Position numbers and translations under genes: made by a program. The notes under the pieces were generated by a model that was not told the DNA's origin, did no database searches, and saw nothing but the letters and a program-made list of their open reading frames with translations. This document shows, in pieces, positions 25,786 to 34,752 of a DNA stretch of 64,000 nucleotides (position 1 is its first letter; the number at the start of each line of letters is the position of its first letter). The stretch comes from Corallococcus sp. AS-1-6 (GTDB lineage Bacteria > Myxococcota > Myxococcia > Myxococcales > Myxococcaceae). The stretch is from contig NZ_JAIQDE010000021.1 of the NCBI RefSeq assembly GCF_020037015.1, forward strand, positions 1 through 64,000. The letters are read 5' to 3'.

Positions 25786-27288
25786 TCAGCGCCGCTCCAG
25801 CTCCGCCAGCACCGGCAACTTGAGCAGCCGCTCCACCTGCCACTTCTCCAGGACCCGGCGGCGCAGGATGTCCAGCGCCACCGCCGCGAACACCGCCAGC
25901 GCCACCCCGCCCACCACGCCCGCGATGGCGATGAGCTTCGGGTTCGGCTTGGACGGCTTCTCCGGGAAGAGCGCCGGCAACAGCACGCTGTAGCGGTGCT
26001 TCATGGAGACCTTCGAAATCTCCAGCTCCGTCTGCGCCTGGTCCAACCGGCGCAGCTTCTCCTGGTGCCGCATCACCACCATGCGCATCCGGTCCGTGGC
26101 CACCGCCACCTCCGGATCATCCGGCGTGCCCAGCATCGCGCCCGCCAGGGGCTGCCCGAAGCCCGCCGCCAGGCTGGTGCCCTCCGTCGCGGAGTCCACG
26201 TCCGTGCCGCCCATGCGCAGGTACTCCTGGATGAGCGACTGCTCCTCGGCGCGCAGGGACGTCAGTTGCGGCGAGTCCGCCTGCATCGTCGCCACGCGCT
26301 GCTCCAGGTCCACGATCACCGGGTGCTGCGGGGAGAAGACGACGCGCTGCTCGGCCAACTGCGCGCGCAGCTCCGTGAGGCGGCGGCCGCGGAACTCCTC
26401 CACGTCGCGGATGGCGCGGCGCTTGGCCTGCACCAGGAACTTCAACTGCGCGAGCGCGTGGTCCGTCTGGAGCAGCGCCTGCCGCGCGCTGGCCTGCTTG
26501 GGGTCCGCTTCCTTCTTCTTGCGGCGCGCGTCCGCGGCCCGCACCGCGCGCTCCAGGTCCGCGATGGCCTGCTTGATGTTCGCGGCCTCGTTGGCCACCT
26601 GGCCCTGGAGGATGTTCACGGACTCGGAGATGGCGCCCATCTCCGACTCGTGGCGCATGTCCAGGAAGTTCTGCGCCGCGGCCTCCACGATGTTGAAGGC
26701 CATCTGCGGGTCGCTCCAGTCCACCCCGATGGTGACCGTGCCGCTGCCGCCCTCCGCCATCACGATGAGGCTGGTCTCCAGCATCGCGATGAGCGCCTCC
26801 TCCTTCTCCTCGTCCGTCAGGGGAGGCGGCGCCTTCTTCAGGTACTGCTCCTTCAGGCGGCTCAAGGGGGACCGCATGTGGTCCCAGTACTCGATGAGCT
26901 TCGCGTTCTTCACCACGGACTTGAGGTTGCCGCGGCTGAGCACCATCTCCCACGCGGCGCGCGTGGGTTGATCCGCCTCCACCGGGATGGACCGGCCCGG
27001 GTTCACCAGCGAGGAGATGATGAGGTTGCGGTACGTCAGCATCCGCGTCTCGACGTGGTACTTGCGCGGCATCAGCTTCGCCGCCGCCGACCCCAGCCCC
27101 GCCATCACCGCGATGATGCACAGCCCCAGGAACCAGTGCCGGAAGATGGCCCTGCGCACGAAGCCCAGCCCGTCGAACAGGAAGCCCCAGTCGATGAGGT
27201 CCGCCGGCGCGTTCGTCTCCTCGCGCTCGGGGACATACGGCGGCGGGGGCGGGGCGGAGCGCGGCGTGCGCGGGGCGGGCGTGGTCAC
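25786..27288 (-). CDS. epsV: EpsV, Wzc-like polysaccharide co-polymerase without kinase domain
   Basis: 500 residues. A proline-rich cytoplasmic N-terminus, TM1 near residue 50 (HWFLGLCIIAVMAGLGSAAA), a long periplasmic region with two coiled-coil stretches (NEAANIKQAIADLERAVRAA), the Pro-rich motif FPEKPSKPNPK before TM2 (LIAIAGVVGGVALAVFAAV), and a tail of about 25 residues. No P-loop kinase domain follows, so this is a split-type chain-length regulator; the Wze-like gene at 8005 may supply the missing part. The GTG start overlaps the epsW stop (GTGA). Confidence 0.9.
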   Translation of the reverse strand: MTTPAPRTPRSAPPPPPYVPEREETNAPADLIDWGFLFDGLGFVRRAIFRHWFLGLCIIAVMAGLGSAAAKLMPRKYHVETRMLTYRNLIISSLVNPGRSIPVEADQPTRAAWEMVLSRGNLKSVVKNAKLIEYWDHMRSPLSRLKEQYLKKAPPPLTDEEKEEALIAMLETSLIVMAEGGSGTVTIGVDWSDPQMAFNIVEAAAQNFLDMRHESEMGAISESVNILQGQVANEAANIKQAIADLERAVRAADARRKKKEADPKQASARQALLQTDHALAQLKFLVQAKRRAIRDVEEFRGRRLTELRAQLAEQRVVFSPQHPVIVDLEQRVATMQADSPQLTSLRAEEQSLIQEYLRMGGTDVDSATEGTSLAAGFGQPLAGAMLGTPDDPEVAVATDRMRMVVMRHQEKLRRLDQAQTELEISKVSMKHRYSVLLPALFPEKPSKPNPKLIAIAGVVGGVALAVFAAVALDILRRRVLEKWQVERLLKLPVLAELERR

Positions 27289-27692
27289 GCGCTGCCCCGG
27301 GGCATGGCGGCCTTGAGCACCTGCCGCACGCGCTTCTCCAGCTCCTCGGGCGTGAAGGGCTTGCCCAGGTAGCCGTTGGCGCCGGCCTCCTCCGCGTAGG
27401 CCTTGTCCTCCGGCAGGTTGCGCGCGGACACCATCAGCACCGGCACGTGCGCGATGGCGGGCGTGCGGCGGATGTGCTCGCAGACGTCGTAGCCGGACAC
27501 GTCCGGCAACGTCAGGTCCAGGCACACGAGGTCCGGCTTGGGCTCGCCGGCCGCGAGGTACTCCATGGCGGCCTTGCCGTTGGGCTGCTCCACCACGTTC
27601 TTCACGCCCATCTGCTGGAGCATGTCACGCAGCATGACGCGGAACATCGGAGAGTCCTCCACGAGGAGGACGGTGAGCTGTTGGAGCTCCAT
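27285..27692 (-). CDS. epsW: EpsW, single-domain response regulator
   Basis: 135 residues, receiver domain only: LLVEDSPMFR (acidic pocket near residue 11), phospho-acceptor Asp in LVCLDLTLPD near 57, VLMVSARN, and the conserved Lys in LGKPFTPEEL near 110. No output domain and no neighbouring histidine kinase. It is coupled to epsV through overlapping stop and start, which suggests a direct role in controlling EPS assembly rather than transcription. Start ATG 27692; an adjoining GTG is possible. Confidence 0.9.
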   Translation of the reverse strand: MELQQLTVLLVEDSPMFRVMLRDMLQQMGVKNVVEQPNGKAAMEYLAAGEPKPDLVCLDLTLPDVSGYDVCEHIRRTPAIAHVPVLMVSARNLPEDKAYAEEAGANGYLGKPFTPEELEKRVRQVLKAAMPRGSA

Positions 27693-27715
27693 CACGTCTG
27701 ACGCCTTTCCTTCCC

Positions 27716-27892
27716 TCACCCGAACCCGTACCTGGGCACGAGGACGAGCACGCCATATGCGTACGCCATGTTGAAGAGGGCCACCCACAGGATGGCCTTC
27801 TTCATCCCCCGCCAGGGATGCGGGTCGCGCGCGGCCGCTCCGGGCAGCGCGATGGTCGCAATCAGGACGGACAGGAGGATGAGCTTCGCCAT
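27716..27892 (-). CDS. 58-residue two-helix membrane protein in the EPS export operon
   Basis: A small gene between epsX and epsW. It encodes MAKLILLSVLIATIALPG, a short basic/aromatic loop (ARDPHPWRGMKK), then a second hydrophobic helix (AILWVALFNMAYAYGVLVLV) and ends RYGFG. The ATG at 27892 is 11 bases past the epsX stop with GGAGG-like sequence (CCTCCCGCC on the plus strand). Third-position GC, spacing and position all support a real gene. Function unknown; it may be a small inner-membrane accessory of the export machine. Confidence 0.72.
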   Translation of the reverse strand: MAKLILLSVLIATIALPGAAARDPHPWRGMKKAILWVALFNMAYAYGVLVLVPRYGFG

Positions 27893-27902
27893 GGCGGGAG
27901 GC

Positions 27903-29210
27903 TCAGAGGATACCCGTTTTCTGGACCGTCAGTCCCAGCGTCGCGGACCACGCCGTGCGGGCCGCCTCCACGTCGGGCGAGCGAGTCCAGGCCGCGCGCG
28001 TATCCACCTCCAGGGTGACCCACCGGTTCACCGTCCAACCCGCGCCCACACCGCCCACCACCTGCCGGTCCCCCACCGCCCCACCCACCGCGAAGGCGCC
28101 GCCGCCCGTCCCGGAGAACCGGAATCGCGGACTCAGCGCCCAGGTGCCGTTCAACGTCAGGTCCGCGCGCGGGTAGACGAGCCCCGTCAGCCGGTCCACG
28201 AAGGGCGTCACCCGCGCGGCCAGCCGGCCGTTGAAGTCCGCCGTCCGCGACGGCACCCGGTGGGACACCGCCAGCGTCAGGTCCGGGAGCAGCTCCAGGC
28301 GCTGCGCCGGGTCCTCCACCGGAGCGCCCCCGACCTGGAGGGTCGTCAGCCGCCGGCCACCTGACGGGGTGGCGTCCGGGGCGTCCGGGGTGTCCTCCGC
28401 GGTCGCGCGCACGGAGTACGCCACGCCCACGCCCACCCCGGCCTCCACCGACGTGCGCCGGTCCAGCCGGTGGGTCCAGCCGCCGGTGAACGTGGTCACG
28501 GAGGCGCGCGCCCCGGTGGAGAAGCGCGAGTCCGAGAAGGCCAGCGTGGTGGAGAGGGTGTTCCGGGGCGCGGGGGAGTGGCCCAGGGACAACTGCGCCC
28601 GAGGCCCGTACTGGAAGGGCACCGCCGCCTTCGCCGTGTCGTCCAGGCCGCCGCTGGCGGAGAAGCCCAGGCTGCCCGAGAGCCGCCAGCCCGGGCCCAG
28701 CCACACCGTCTCCGCCGCCAGCGTCGTCAGCGAGGACAGGAAGAACACCGTGTCCACGCCCTCCGGCAGCGGCTGGATGGGGATGTCCGTGGCCGGCGTG
28801 TCCCCGGGCGCCGTCGGGTCGTCGTCCAGGCTGCCGCCCAGGGGCAGGTTGGTGAAGAGGTTCACCTGGCCCAGCACGAACTCCTGGGTGCCGTGCAGGG
28901 TGAGCCCGCGCGAGGGGCGCCAGTCCCCCAACAGCCGCCCCACGTGCTGCACCTCCGTGCGGGGGGCGGTGGTGGCCTCGCGGAAGGAGATGCGCGGCGC
29001 GTACTGCACCTGCGCCACCGCGCTGCCGTCGTCGTACTTCAGGCCCACCGTGGGGACGATGTCCATGTCCGCCGCCAGGGGGGCCACGGGCCCGCCGGTG
29101 GCCTGGGCGTCCATGGAGCGCGCGCGGGTGTCCACGCGGGCCGCGGCGCCGTACGTCACGGAGGCGGCGGCCACCTCCAGCCACACGCTCGCCAGGGCCG
29201 CGTCCAGCAT
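27903..29210 (-). CDS. epsX: EpsX, outer-membrane beta-barrel partner of EpsY
   Basis: 435 residues made almost entirely of alternating amphipathic strands with Gly/Thr turns (RVDTRARSMDA, DGSAVAQVQYAPRISFRE, WRLSGSLGFSASG, RTSVEAGVGVGVAYSVR), ending in a strand close to the C-terminus, as in outer-membrane barrels; about 18 strands can be counted. In M. xanthus a barrel at this place pairs with the short OPX protein that lacks its own membrane pore. No clear cleavable signal is seen at this start, which is odd; an upstream start is blocked by the epsY stop 5 bases before. Confidence 0.82.
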   Translation of the reverse strand: MLDAALASVWLEVAAASVTYGAAARVDTRARSMDAQATGGPVAPLAADMDIVPTVGLKYDDGSAVAQVQYAPRISFREATTAPRTEVQHVGRLLGDWRPSRGLTLHGTQEFVLGQVNLFTNLPLGGSLDDDPTAPGDTPATDIPIQPLPEGVDTVFFLSSLTTLAAETVWLGPGWRLSGSLGFSASGGLDDTAKAAVPFQYGPRAQLSLGHSPAPRNTLSTTLAFSDSRFSTGARASVTTFTGGWTHRLDRRTSVEAGVGVGVAYSVRATAEDTPDAPDATPSGGRRLTTLQVGGAPVEDPAQRLELLPDLTLAVSHRVPSRTADFNGRLAARVTPFVDRLTGLVYPRADLTLNGTWALSPRFRFSGTGGGAFAVGGAVGDRQVVGGVGAGWTVNRWVTLEVDTRAAWTRSPDVEAARTAWSATLGLTVQKTGIL

Positions 29211-29214
29211 CCGG

Positions 29215-29850
29215 TTACTCCACCACCACCACGTCGCCGGGGCGCAGGCGGAAGGCGGCAGCGCGGCCCTCGCCGCGGATGATGTCCTCGTAGCGCACGC
29301 GGATGCGCGTGGGCTGCTCCGCCTGCGGGTCGTCCCGGCGCAGCACGAAGATGCGGTCGCGGTGGGCGTAGTCGGTGAAGCTGCCGGCGGCGCCCAGCGC
29401 CTGGAGCAGCGTCGCGCCCGGGTCCAGCACGTGCGCGCCCACGTTGGCCACCTCGCCCAGCATGGTCACGGACATGGGGCGCGCCTCCTCCAGCGACACG
29501 GTGACGACGGGGTGGTTGATGAAGTCCTTGAGCCGCGTCTGGATCTGCTGCGCCAGCAGGGCCGGCGTGTGGCCCGCGGCCTCCACGTCGTCCAGGAAGG
29601 TGAGGCTGATGTGGCCGTCCTCGCGCACCCTGGCGCGCGTGGTGAGCGCCTCCTGGCCGAAGACCTTCACGTTGAGCACGTCGCCGGGGACGATGCGGTA
29701 GGCCTCGTCCGAGGCGACGGGCTTCTCCTGGTAGTCGTTCACCCAGGTGTACTTGCCCAGGCCGCCGCACGCGGGGAGGAGGAGCAGCAGCCCGGCGCAC
29801 GCGAGCGCGCGGGAGACGGGACCGCGGAATCGGGAAGGGCGGGAAGGCAT
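29215..29850 (-). CDS. epsY: EpsY, Wza-like outer-membrane polysaccharide export (OPX) lipoprotein
   Basis: 211 residues. Signal peptide and lipobox (LLLLLPACGG). Polysaccharide-export domain at about 45-125 (YRIVPGDVLNVKVFGQEALT, VREDGHISLTFLDDV, HPVVTVSLEEA), then one SLBB-like domain (MTMLGEV-type start, GATLLQALGAAGSFTDYAHR, RLRPGDVVVVE). It stops right after the SLBB domain, so it lacks the C-terminal helix that forms the pore in E. coli Wza; this fits its pairing with the barrel EpsX encoded next. ATG 29850 is chosen, six codons inside the longer frame. Confidence 0.92.
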   Translation of the reverse strand: MPSRPSRFRGPVSRALACAGLLLLLPACGGLGKYTWVNDYQEKPVASDEAYRIVPGDVLNVKVFGQEALTTRARVREDGHISLTFLDDVEAAGHTPALLAQQIQTRLKDFINHPVVTVSLEEARPMSVTMLGEVANVGAHVLDPGATLLQALGAAGSFTDYAHRDRIFVLRRDDPQAEQPTRIRVRYEDIIRGEGRAAAFRLRPGDVVVVE

Positions 29851-29864
29851 GGGCTGGAGGCTCC

Positions 29865-31418
29865 TCACGCGGCGGGGGCGGCCGGCACGGCCACCTGCGC
29901 ACCATTACCACCGCGCTGCTTCGCCATGCGCACCACCTGGAGCAGCTCCGAGGGGCGCACGGCGCCGGTGCCCAGCACGCCCACCACGTAGGCGGTCGCT
30001 GTCAGCCCCAGCCGGGGCCACGCCTGCACGCCCGCGCCCGCGAGCACCCGGTCCAGCACCACGCAGCCCACGCACACCCCGGCCGTCTTCGCCACCATGA
30101 GGAGGGAACGCCGGTCGAAGGAGTTCCTTCCCATGCGGCCGAGGAAGAGCACCGTGACGATGACCTCCGTGAGGAACATGGAGAGCGCCGTGGCGGTGGC
30201 GCCGCCGGACGGGCCGATGCGGCCGTACAGCCACGGGATGAGCGCCAGGTTCAGCAGCGGGTTCACCACCGCGCCCATGGTGGCCGCCAGCGTCACCCAC
30301 CACTCCTTGTTGGACATGGTCAGCCAGATGCTGCTGACCATGGTGACGTAGGCCATCACGAAGATGGGGGACAGCACGCGCAGGGGCAGCGCCGCGGGCT
30401 CGAAGCCGGGGCCGCACATCAGGCGCACCCACAGGTCCGCGCCCAGCACCATGGCCATCATCACCGGCACGGTGAACGCGAGCACGCCCTCCAGCGAGCG
30501 GCGCGTCAGGTGCGACAGCTCCTCCGGGGACCGGGCCGCCGCGCGCGACATCATGGGCATCAGCACCCAGCCGAAGATGGGGGAGATGAGGAACGTGAGC
30601 CCCGCGATGCTGAACGCGCCGCCGTACCAGCCCACCTCCTCCTTCGACGCGAGCTTGCCCAACAGCGACATGTCCGTGCGCCCGTTGCACGCCAGCGCCG
30701 CCGCGGTGAGGAAGAACGGCAGGCACGCCTTCATCACCTTCTTCGTCTCGCCCAGGTCGATGCGGAACTTCAGCCCCAGGTGCTCCTTCGCCAGCTTCCA
30801 ACTGATGATGAGCTTCACCGCCTCCGACAGCACCATGGGCACGGCCAGCCACTGCAGGCCCACGCCGAACGCGGCCATCAGCGCCAGGCCGCCGCCCCAC
30901 ACAATCTTGGTGATGACGTTGGAGACGGACAGGCCCGCGACCTTGCCCTTGGAGTGCAGCAGCGCGGCCATGGACGCGTTGATGACGATGAGCGACTGGG
31001 CCACCGCGAACCACTGCACCAGGTGCTGCACCTCCGGGGGCTCCCCGGTGTGGTGGAGCACCAGCGCCAGCGCCACCATCAGGATGAGCGTCATCCCCAG
31101 GCGCAGCAGCATGGTGGTGCCGAAGAAGTCGCTCGCGTGATCCGGGCGGACGGGCACCTCCTTGCGGATGTACGTCTCCAGGCCCAGGTTCGTGGCCACG
31201 AAGAACGTGGCGGCGAACGCCTCCGACCAGTTGAAGTAACCGAACGCCTCCGGCCCCAGGTAGCGCGGCATCAGCGCGCGGATGCCCAGCGCGATGGCGT
31301 ACGTCACCATCAGCGAGCCACCGAGCTGCAGGGTGCTGCGGACCGCGCCGCGCACTTCGTTCGCACGGGCGCCGTCGTCGGCTTCAGCGGAGGGGGTGTT
31401 CGGACTGTTCACGGTCAT
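29865..31418 (-). CDS. wzx: Wzx, EPS repeat-unit flippase
   Basis: 517 residues with about 14 membrane segments, MOP/PST superfamily. Typical N-terminus (ALMPRYLGPEAFGYFNWSEA) and central GWYGGAFSIAGLTFLISPIF segment. It flips lipid-linked EPS units across the inner membrane. ATG 31418 gives a 25-residue polar N-terminus before TM1; the frame extends to 31472 without support. It lies between epsZ and epsY, 15 bases before epsY. Confidence 0.92.
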   Translation of the reverse strand: MTVNSPNTPSAEADDGARANEVRGAVRSTLQLGGSLMVTYAIALGIRALMPRYLGPEAFGYFNWSEAFAATFFVATNLGLETYIRKEVPVRPDHASDFFGTTMLLRLGMTLILMVALALVLHHTGEPPEVQHLVQWFAVAQSLIVINASMAALLHSKGKVAGLSVSNVITKIVWGGGLALMAAFGVGLQWLAVPMVLSEAVKLIISWKLAKEHLGLKFRIDLGETKKVMKACLPFFLTAAALACNGRTDMSLLGKLASKEEVGWYGGAFSIAGLTFLISPIFGWVLMPMMSRAAARSPEELSHLTRRSLEGVLAFTVPVMMAMVLGADLWVRLMCGPGFEPAALPLRVLSPIFVMAYVTMVSSIWLTMSNKEWWVTLAATMGAVVNPLLNLALIPWLYGRIGPSGGATATALSMFLTEVIVTVLFLGRMGRNSFDRRSLLMVAKTAGVCVGCVVLDRVLAGAGVQAWPRLGLTATAYVVGVLGTGAVRPSELLQVVRMAKQRGGNGAQVAVPAAPAA

Positions 31419-31528
31419 GGATGATGCGGGCCTTCGGGGCTGCGCACGCCAGGGGAGGAAGGCCCGCCCCATGGAAAGACGAACGGGCCCGGCGCGTCAA
31501 CGCCGGGCCCGCGAGCGGATGCCGGTTG

Positions 31529-32992
31529 CTAGCTTGCCCCGCGGCCGGTGATGACCACCGGGACCGTCTGCAGGAGCAGCCGCAGGTCGCCGGTCAGGCT
31601 CCAGTGGTCGATGTACTGCATGTCCAGGTACATCCACTGCTCGAAGGAGATTTGATTGCGGCCGGACACCTGCCAGATGCAGGTGAGGCCCGGGCGCACG
31701 GACAGGCGGCGGCGCTGCCACGTCTCGTACTTCGCCACCTCGCTGGGCACCGGCGGGCGCGGGCCCACGATGCTCATCTCACCCCGGAGCACGTTGAGGA
31801 ACTGGGGCAGCTCGTCGATGGAGAACTTGCGGATGAAACGACCGATGCCGGTGATGCGCGGGTCGTTCTTCATCTTGAAGACGGGGCCGGTCTGCTCGTT
31901 CTGCGCGGCCAGCCGCTCCTTGAGCTCCTCCGCGTTCACCACCATGGAGCGGAACTTCAGCATGTAGAACGGCTTGCCGTGCTGACCGGTGCGGAGCTGC
32001 TTGAAGAAGATGGGGCCGCGCGAGGTGAGCTTGATGGCCGCCGCCACCACCGCGAACAGCGGCAGGAGCGCCCACAGCGCCACCGCGGACACGGCGATGT
32101 CGAACAGGCGCTTCATGGCCATCTGGTGCGGCTTGGGCGCCACCGCGGCGAAGTGCAGGTAGCCGTCCGCCACCGCGCGGGACTCCACCGGGCGGGCGCG
32201 GTCCAGGCGGAACGAGTGCGCCGGCAGCGCGAACGGCACGCCGAAGCGCTCCGCCAGCTTGATGGCCGCCTGCATGGACTCGCCCTGCTTGAGCGTGTTG
32301 CCCGCGATGTAGACCTCGCTGACGGGCAGCGTGCGCAACAGGCGCTCCAGCTCGTCCGCGGGCCCCAGCACGTCCGCCGGCAGGCTGTCGCCGGAGGCGT
32401 GGTCCTCCGGGAAGCGCACGTAGCCCAAAATCTTGTGACGGCCGCGCTTGAGCAGGTCCTCGCCCGTGTAGCGGCCCATGGCGCCGGTGCCCACGATGAG
32501 CACCTCCTCCGTGGGGGCCTCCTGCGAGGCCACCTGCCGGAACACGCCCAGGCGCAGCAGCAGCGCCACCGGCCAGAAGATGAAGAGCAGCGGCGCCAGG
32601 CCCACGTGGGCCGCCATGGGCATCGCCAGCTCCAGCACCGCCTGGATGGTCACCACCGCCAGCGTGGTGACGGACACCAGCGCCACGTGGTCCAGCTTGC
32701 TGCGCTCCGCGAAGCGCGAGTCATACAGGCACAGCGCCGTGCCGGTGATCAGCCACACCAGCACCGCCGTCACCACCATGCTGGGCAGCTCCCAGCTCAT
32801 GGGGAACGTCAGCCCGCCGCGCATCCAGGCGGAGCCCAGCAGCACCGCCACCAGCAGCGCCACGTCCACGGTGAGGTTCAGCTTCGCCGCGAAGCCAGGG
32901 GCCAGGCGCGGCGGATCGGTGACCTCGGCCGCGGCCGTCACCCCCGTCGCCCCGGAAGCCTTGACCTCGGCGCTTGCAGTCGCACTGCTCAT
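31529..32992 (-). CDS. epsZ: EpsZ, polyprenyl-phosphate hexose-1-phosphate transferase
   Basis: 487 residues. Four or five N-terminal membrane segments, a Rossmann-like CoA-binding domain (EVLIVGTGAMGRYTGEDLLK near residue 170), a membrane hairpin (RLFDIAVSAVALWALLPLFA) and the bacterial sugar transferase core: KFRSMVVNAEELK, FSIDELPQFLNVLRGEMSIV, GPRPP and RPGLTCIWQVSGRN. It starts EPS synthesis by loading a sugar phosphate onto undecaprenyl phosphate. GGGGGG eight bases before ATG 32992 decides the start over the GTG at 33001. First gene of the minus-strand run to epsU. Confidence 0.93.
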   Translation of the reverse strand: MSSATASAEVKASGATGVTAAAEVTDPPRLAPGFAAKLNLTVDVALLVAVLLGSAWMRGGLTFPMSWELPSMVVTAVLVWLITGTALCLYDSRFAERSKLDHVALVSVTTLAVVTIQAVLELAMPMAAHVGLAPLLFIFWPVALLLRLGVFRQVASQEAPTEEVLIVGTGAMGRYTGEDLLKRGRHKILGYVRFPEDHASGDSLPADVLGPADELERLLRTLPVSEVYIAGNTLKQGESMQAAIKLAERFGVPFALPAHSFRLDRARPVESRAVADGYLHFAAVAPKPHQMAMKRLFDIAVSAVALWALLPLFAVVAAAIKLTSRGPIFFKQLRTGQHGKPFYMLKFRSMVVNAEELKERLAAQNEQTGPVFKMKNDPRITGIGRFIRKFSIDELPQFLNVLRGEMSIVGPRPPVPSEVAKYETWQRRRLSVRPGLTCIWQVSGRNQISFEQWMYLDMQYIDHWSLTGDLRLLLQTVPVVITGRGAS

Positions 32993-33303
32993 CGTGTCCA
33001 CCCCCCTCTGCTCACGTCCGGCTCTTGCAGAGGATACCGTCTAGACTAGAAAAGTTTAACCAGGAGGAAATGAAAGATTGCCAAATAGTGCGTCGCGGCG
33101 CAACCACTGCTCAGCAAGAAATACATGACAACAGGTGAAAACTTGGACACCCATCCCAGCCGTCGGGTGTGAGTTCCCGTGCGTGGACATTGAAGTCGGA
33201 CGGGGTCATTGGATCCCCCCTGGCCCCCCACATGACCCGGCGGGGCCGCCGACTGCATGTACGATGCCGGTCTGACAGGCGGCTGGCTGCCCCTTCACCG
33301 GGC
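32993..33303. other. Intergenic region upstream of epsZ, AT-rich
   Basis: About 310 bases without a credible gene, less GC-rich than the rest of the window, between epsZ and the 3' end of the MobB-FdhD gene. It contains a perfect 11-bp palindrome TCTAGACTAGA (33040-33050). It should hold the main eps promoter, but I could not place a convincing -35/-10 or -24/-12 element. Confidence 0.5.
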
Positions 33304-34752
33304 TCAGTCATGGCGGAAGTCATGAGGAATTCCCGAGGGTTGGGGGTGTGGCTCCAGGCGTTCTGTCGCCGTGTAGACGTTGCAGCGGCCGTTCCTTGAG
33401 AACGCGGCGAGCGTTACGCCGGCACGCAGGGCCAGGTCGATGGCCAGGGAGCTGGCGGCGGACACGCTGACCACGACGGGGATGCGGGCGCGGGCGGCCT
33501 TCTGGACGATTTCGAAGCTGGCGCGGCCGCTGACGGCGAGCACCGTGGGGGCGGCGGGGAAGGGCGGTGTGGGCAACCGGCGCGGGGCGCGCACGGCGCC
33601 GGCCAGCACCAGGGCGCCCACCACCTTGTCCACGGCGTTGTGGCGGCCCACGTCCTCGTGGGCGGCGAGCAGTTGGCCGTGGGCGTCCAGCGCGGCGGCG
33701 GCGTGCACTCCGCCGGTGAGCTCGAAGGTGTGCTGGAGGGCGCGCAGTTGTTCGGTGGCGCGGGCCACGGTGCGGGCGGAGAGGACGGGGCCGGGGGCGA
33801 CGCTCGCGCAGGTGGCCATCAGGTCGTCCACGTTTCGGCGGCCGCACACGCCGCACGCGGAGGTGGTGAGGGTGCCGCGGCGGGTGGCCTCCACGCGCTC
33901 CAGGTCGAGCACGGCACCTGCGGCGGGGACGACCTCCAGCACGTTGCCGTAGCCCTCCTCGCCGGGGTGGCCGCAGTGGAAGAGGCTGCCCAGGTCGTCG
34001 CGGTCATCGAGGATGCCCTCGGCGAAGAGGAAGCCGACCGCCAGCTCGCGATCATTCCCGGGGGTTCGCATGGTGGTGGCGACGGGGTCGCCATTCACGC
34101 GGATCTCCAGGGGCTCCTCCACGGCCACGCGGTCATCCTCGGTCGCACGGAGCGTGTCTCCGTCGAAGCGGCGCACGGCGCGGTGGGTGACGCCGCGAGG
34201 TTCAGGGAGAGGAGGCCTCGTGGGGGCGTTCGATGCATGCGCGTCCGGCCGCGCGGCGGCTTCGCCCAGCCAGCGGGTGAGGAAGTCCGCGACGGCGGGG
34301 GCGGTGGCCGGCACGCGCGGGCGCGAGGCGACGGCGGCGGGCAGCGCGGGCGCGTCCGTCACCAGCGCCAGGACGTCGGGGCGCGAGGCCGCGAGCGGGG
34401 CCTCCAGGCCCTCGCGCCACACCTCCAGCTTCGGGAGGGGGCCGTCCTTCCAGCCCTCCACGAGCACCAGGTCCACGCGGTCCGCGTCGCGCGCGAGGAG
34501 CGCGGGGGACAGGGGCCGCCGGGTGGTGAGCTGCGTGCCGTCCGGCGTGGCGAAGCCGGTGAGGACGGCGCCCGCGGCGTCCAGGCGCGCGGTGTCGCTG
34601 CCCGGGCGGTGGAGCGGGTGCGCATCCGAGGAGTGCTTCACGAACGCGACGCGCAGGCCGCGCGAGGCCAGCTCCGGCAGCAGGCGCTCCAGGAGCGTCG
34701 TCTTGCCGGCGCCGGAGTGGCCGACGAGGGCCATCGCGGGAGGAGGCTTCAC
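33304..34752 (-). CDS. MobB-FdhD fusion: molybdopterin-guanine dinucleotide protein plus formate dehydrogenase sulfurtransferase
   Basis: 482 residues, two domains normally encoded separately. Residues about 1-165: MobB GTPase, with P-loop VGHSGAGKTTLLERLLPELA and VDLVLVEGWKDGPLPKLEVW. Residues about 205-475: FdhD, with RTPGNDRELAVGFLFAEGIL, the sulfur-transfer motif SACGVCG near 320 and GGVHAAAALDAHGQLLAAHE, EDVGRHNAVDKVVGALVL. FdhD passes sulfur to the molybdenum cofactor of formate dehydrogenase, whose genes lie 6 kb away. GTG start (34752) overlaps the moeA stop with GGAGG before it; ATG 34734 is the alternative. The linker is Pro-rich. Confidence 0.9.
   Translation of the reverse strand: MKPPPAMALVGHSGAGKTTLLERLLPELASRGLRVAFVKHSSDAHPLHRPGSDTARLDAAGAVLTGFATPDGTQLTTRRPLSPALLARDADRVDLVLVEGWKDGPLPKLEVWREGLEAPLAASRPDVLALVTDAPALPAAVASRPRVPATAPAVADFLTRWLGEAAARPDAHASNAPTRPPLPEPRGVTHRAVRRFDGDTLRATEDDRVAVEEPLEIRVNGDPVATTMRTPGNDRELAVGFLFAEGILDDRDDLGSLFHCGHPGEEGYGNVLEVVPAAGAVLDLERVEATRRGTLTTSACGVCGRRNVDDLMATCASVAPGPVLSARTVARATEQLRALQHTFELTGGVHAAAALDAHGQLLAAHEDVGRHNAVDKVVGALVLAGAVRAPRRLPTPPFPAAPTVLAVSGRASFEIVQKAARARIPVVVSVSAASSLAIDLALRAGVTLAAFSRNGRCNVYTATERLEPHPQPSGIPHDFRHD

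Noticed and set aside
31421-33049. 542-residue plus-strand frame opposite epsZ
   Set aside because: Antisense shadow; epsZ has unmistakable sugar transferase motifs.
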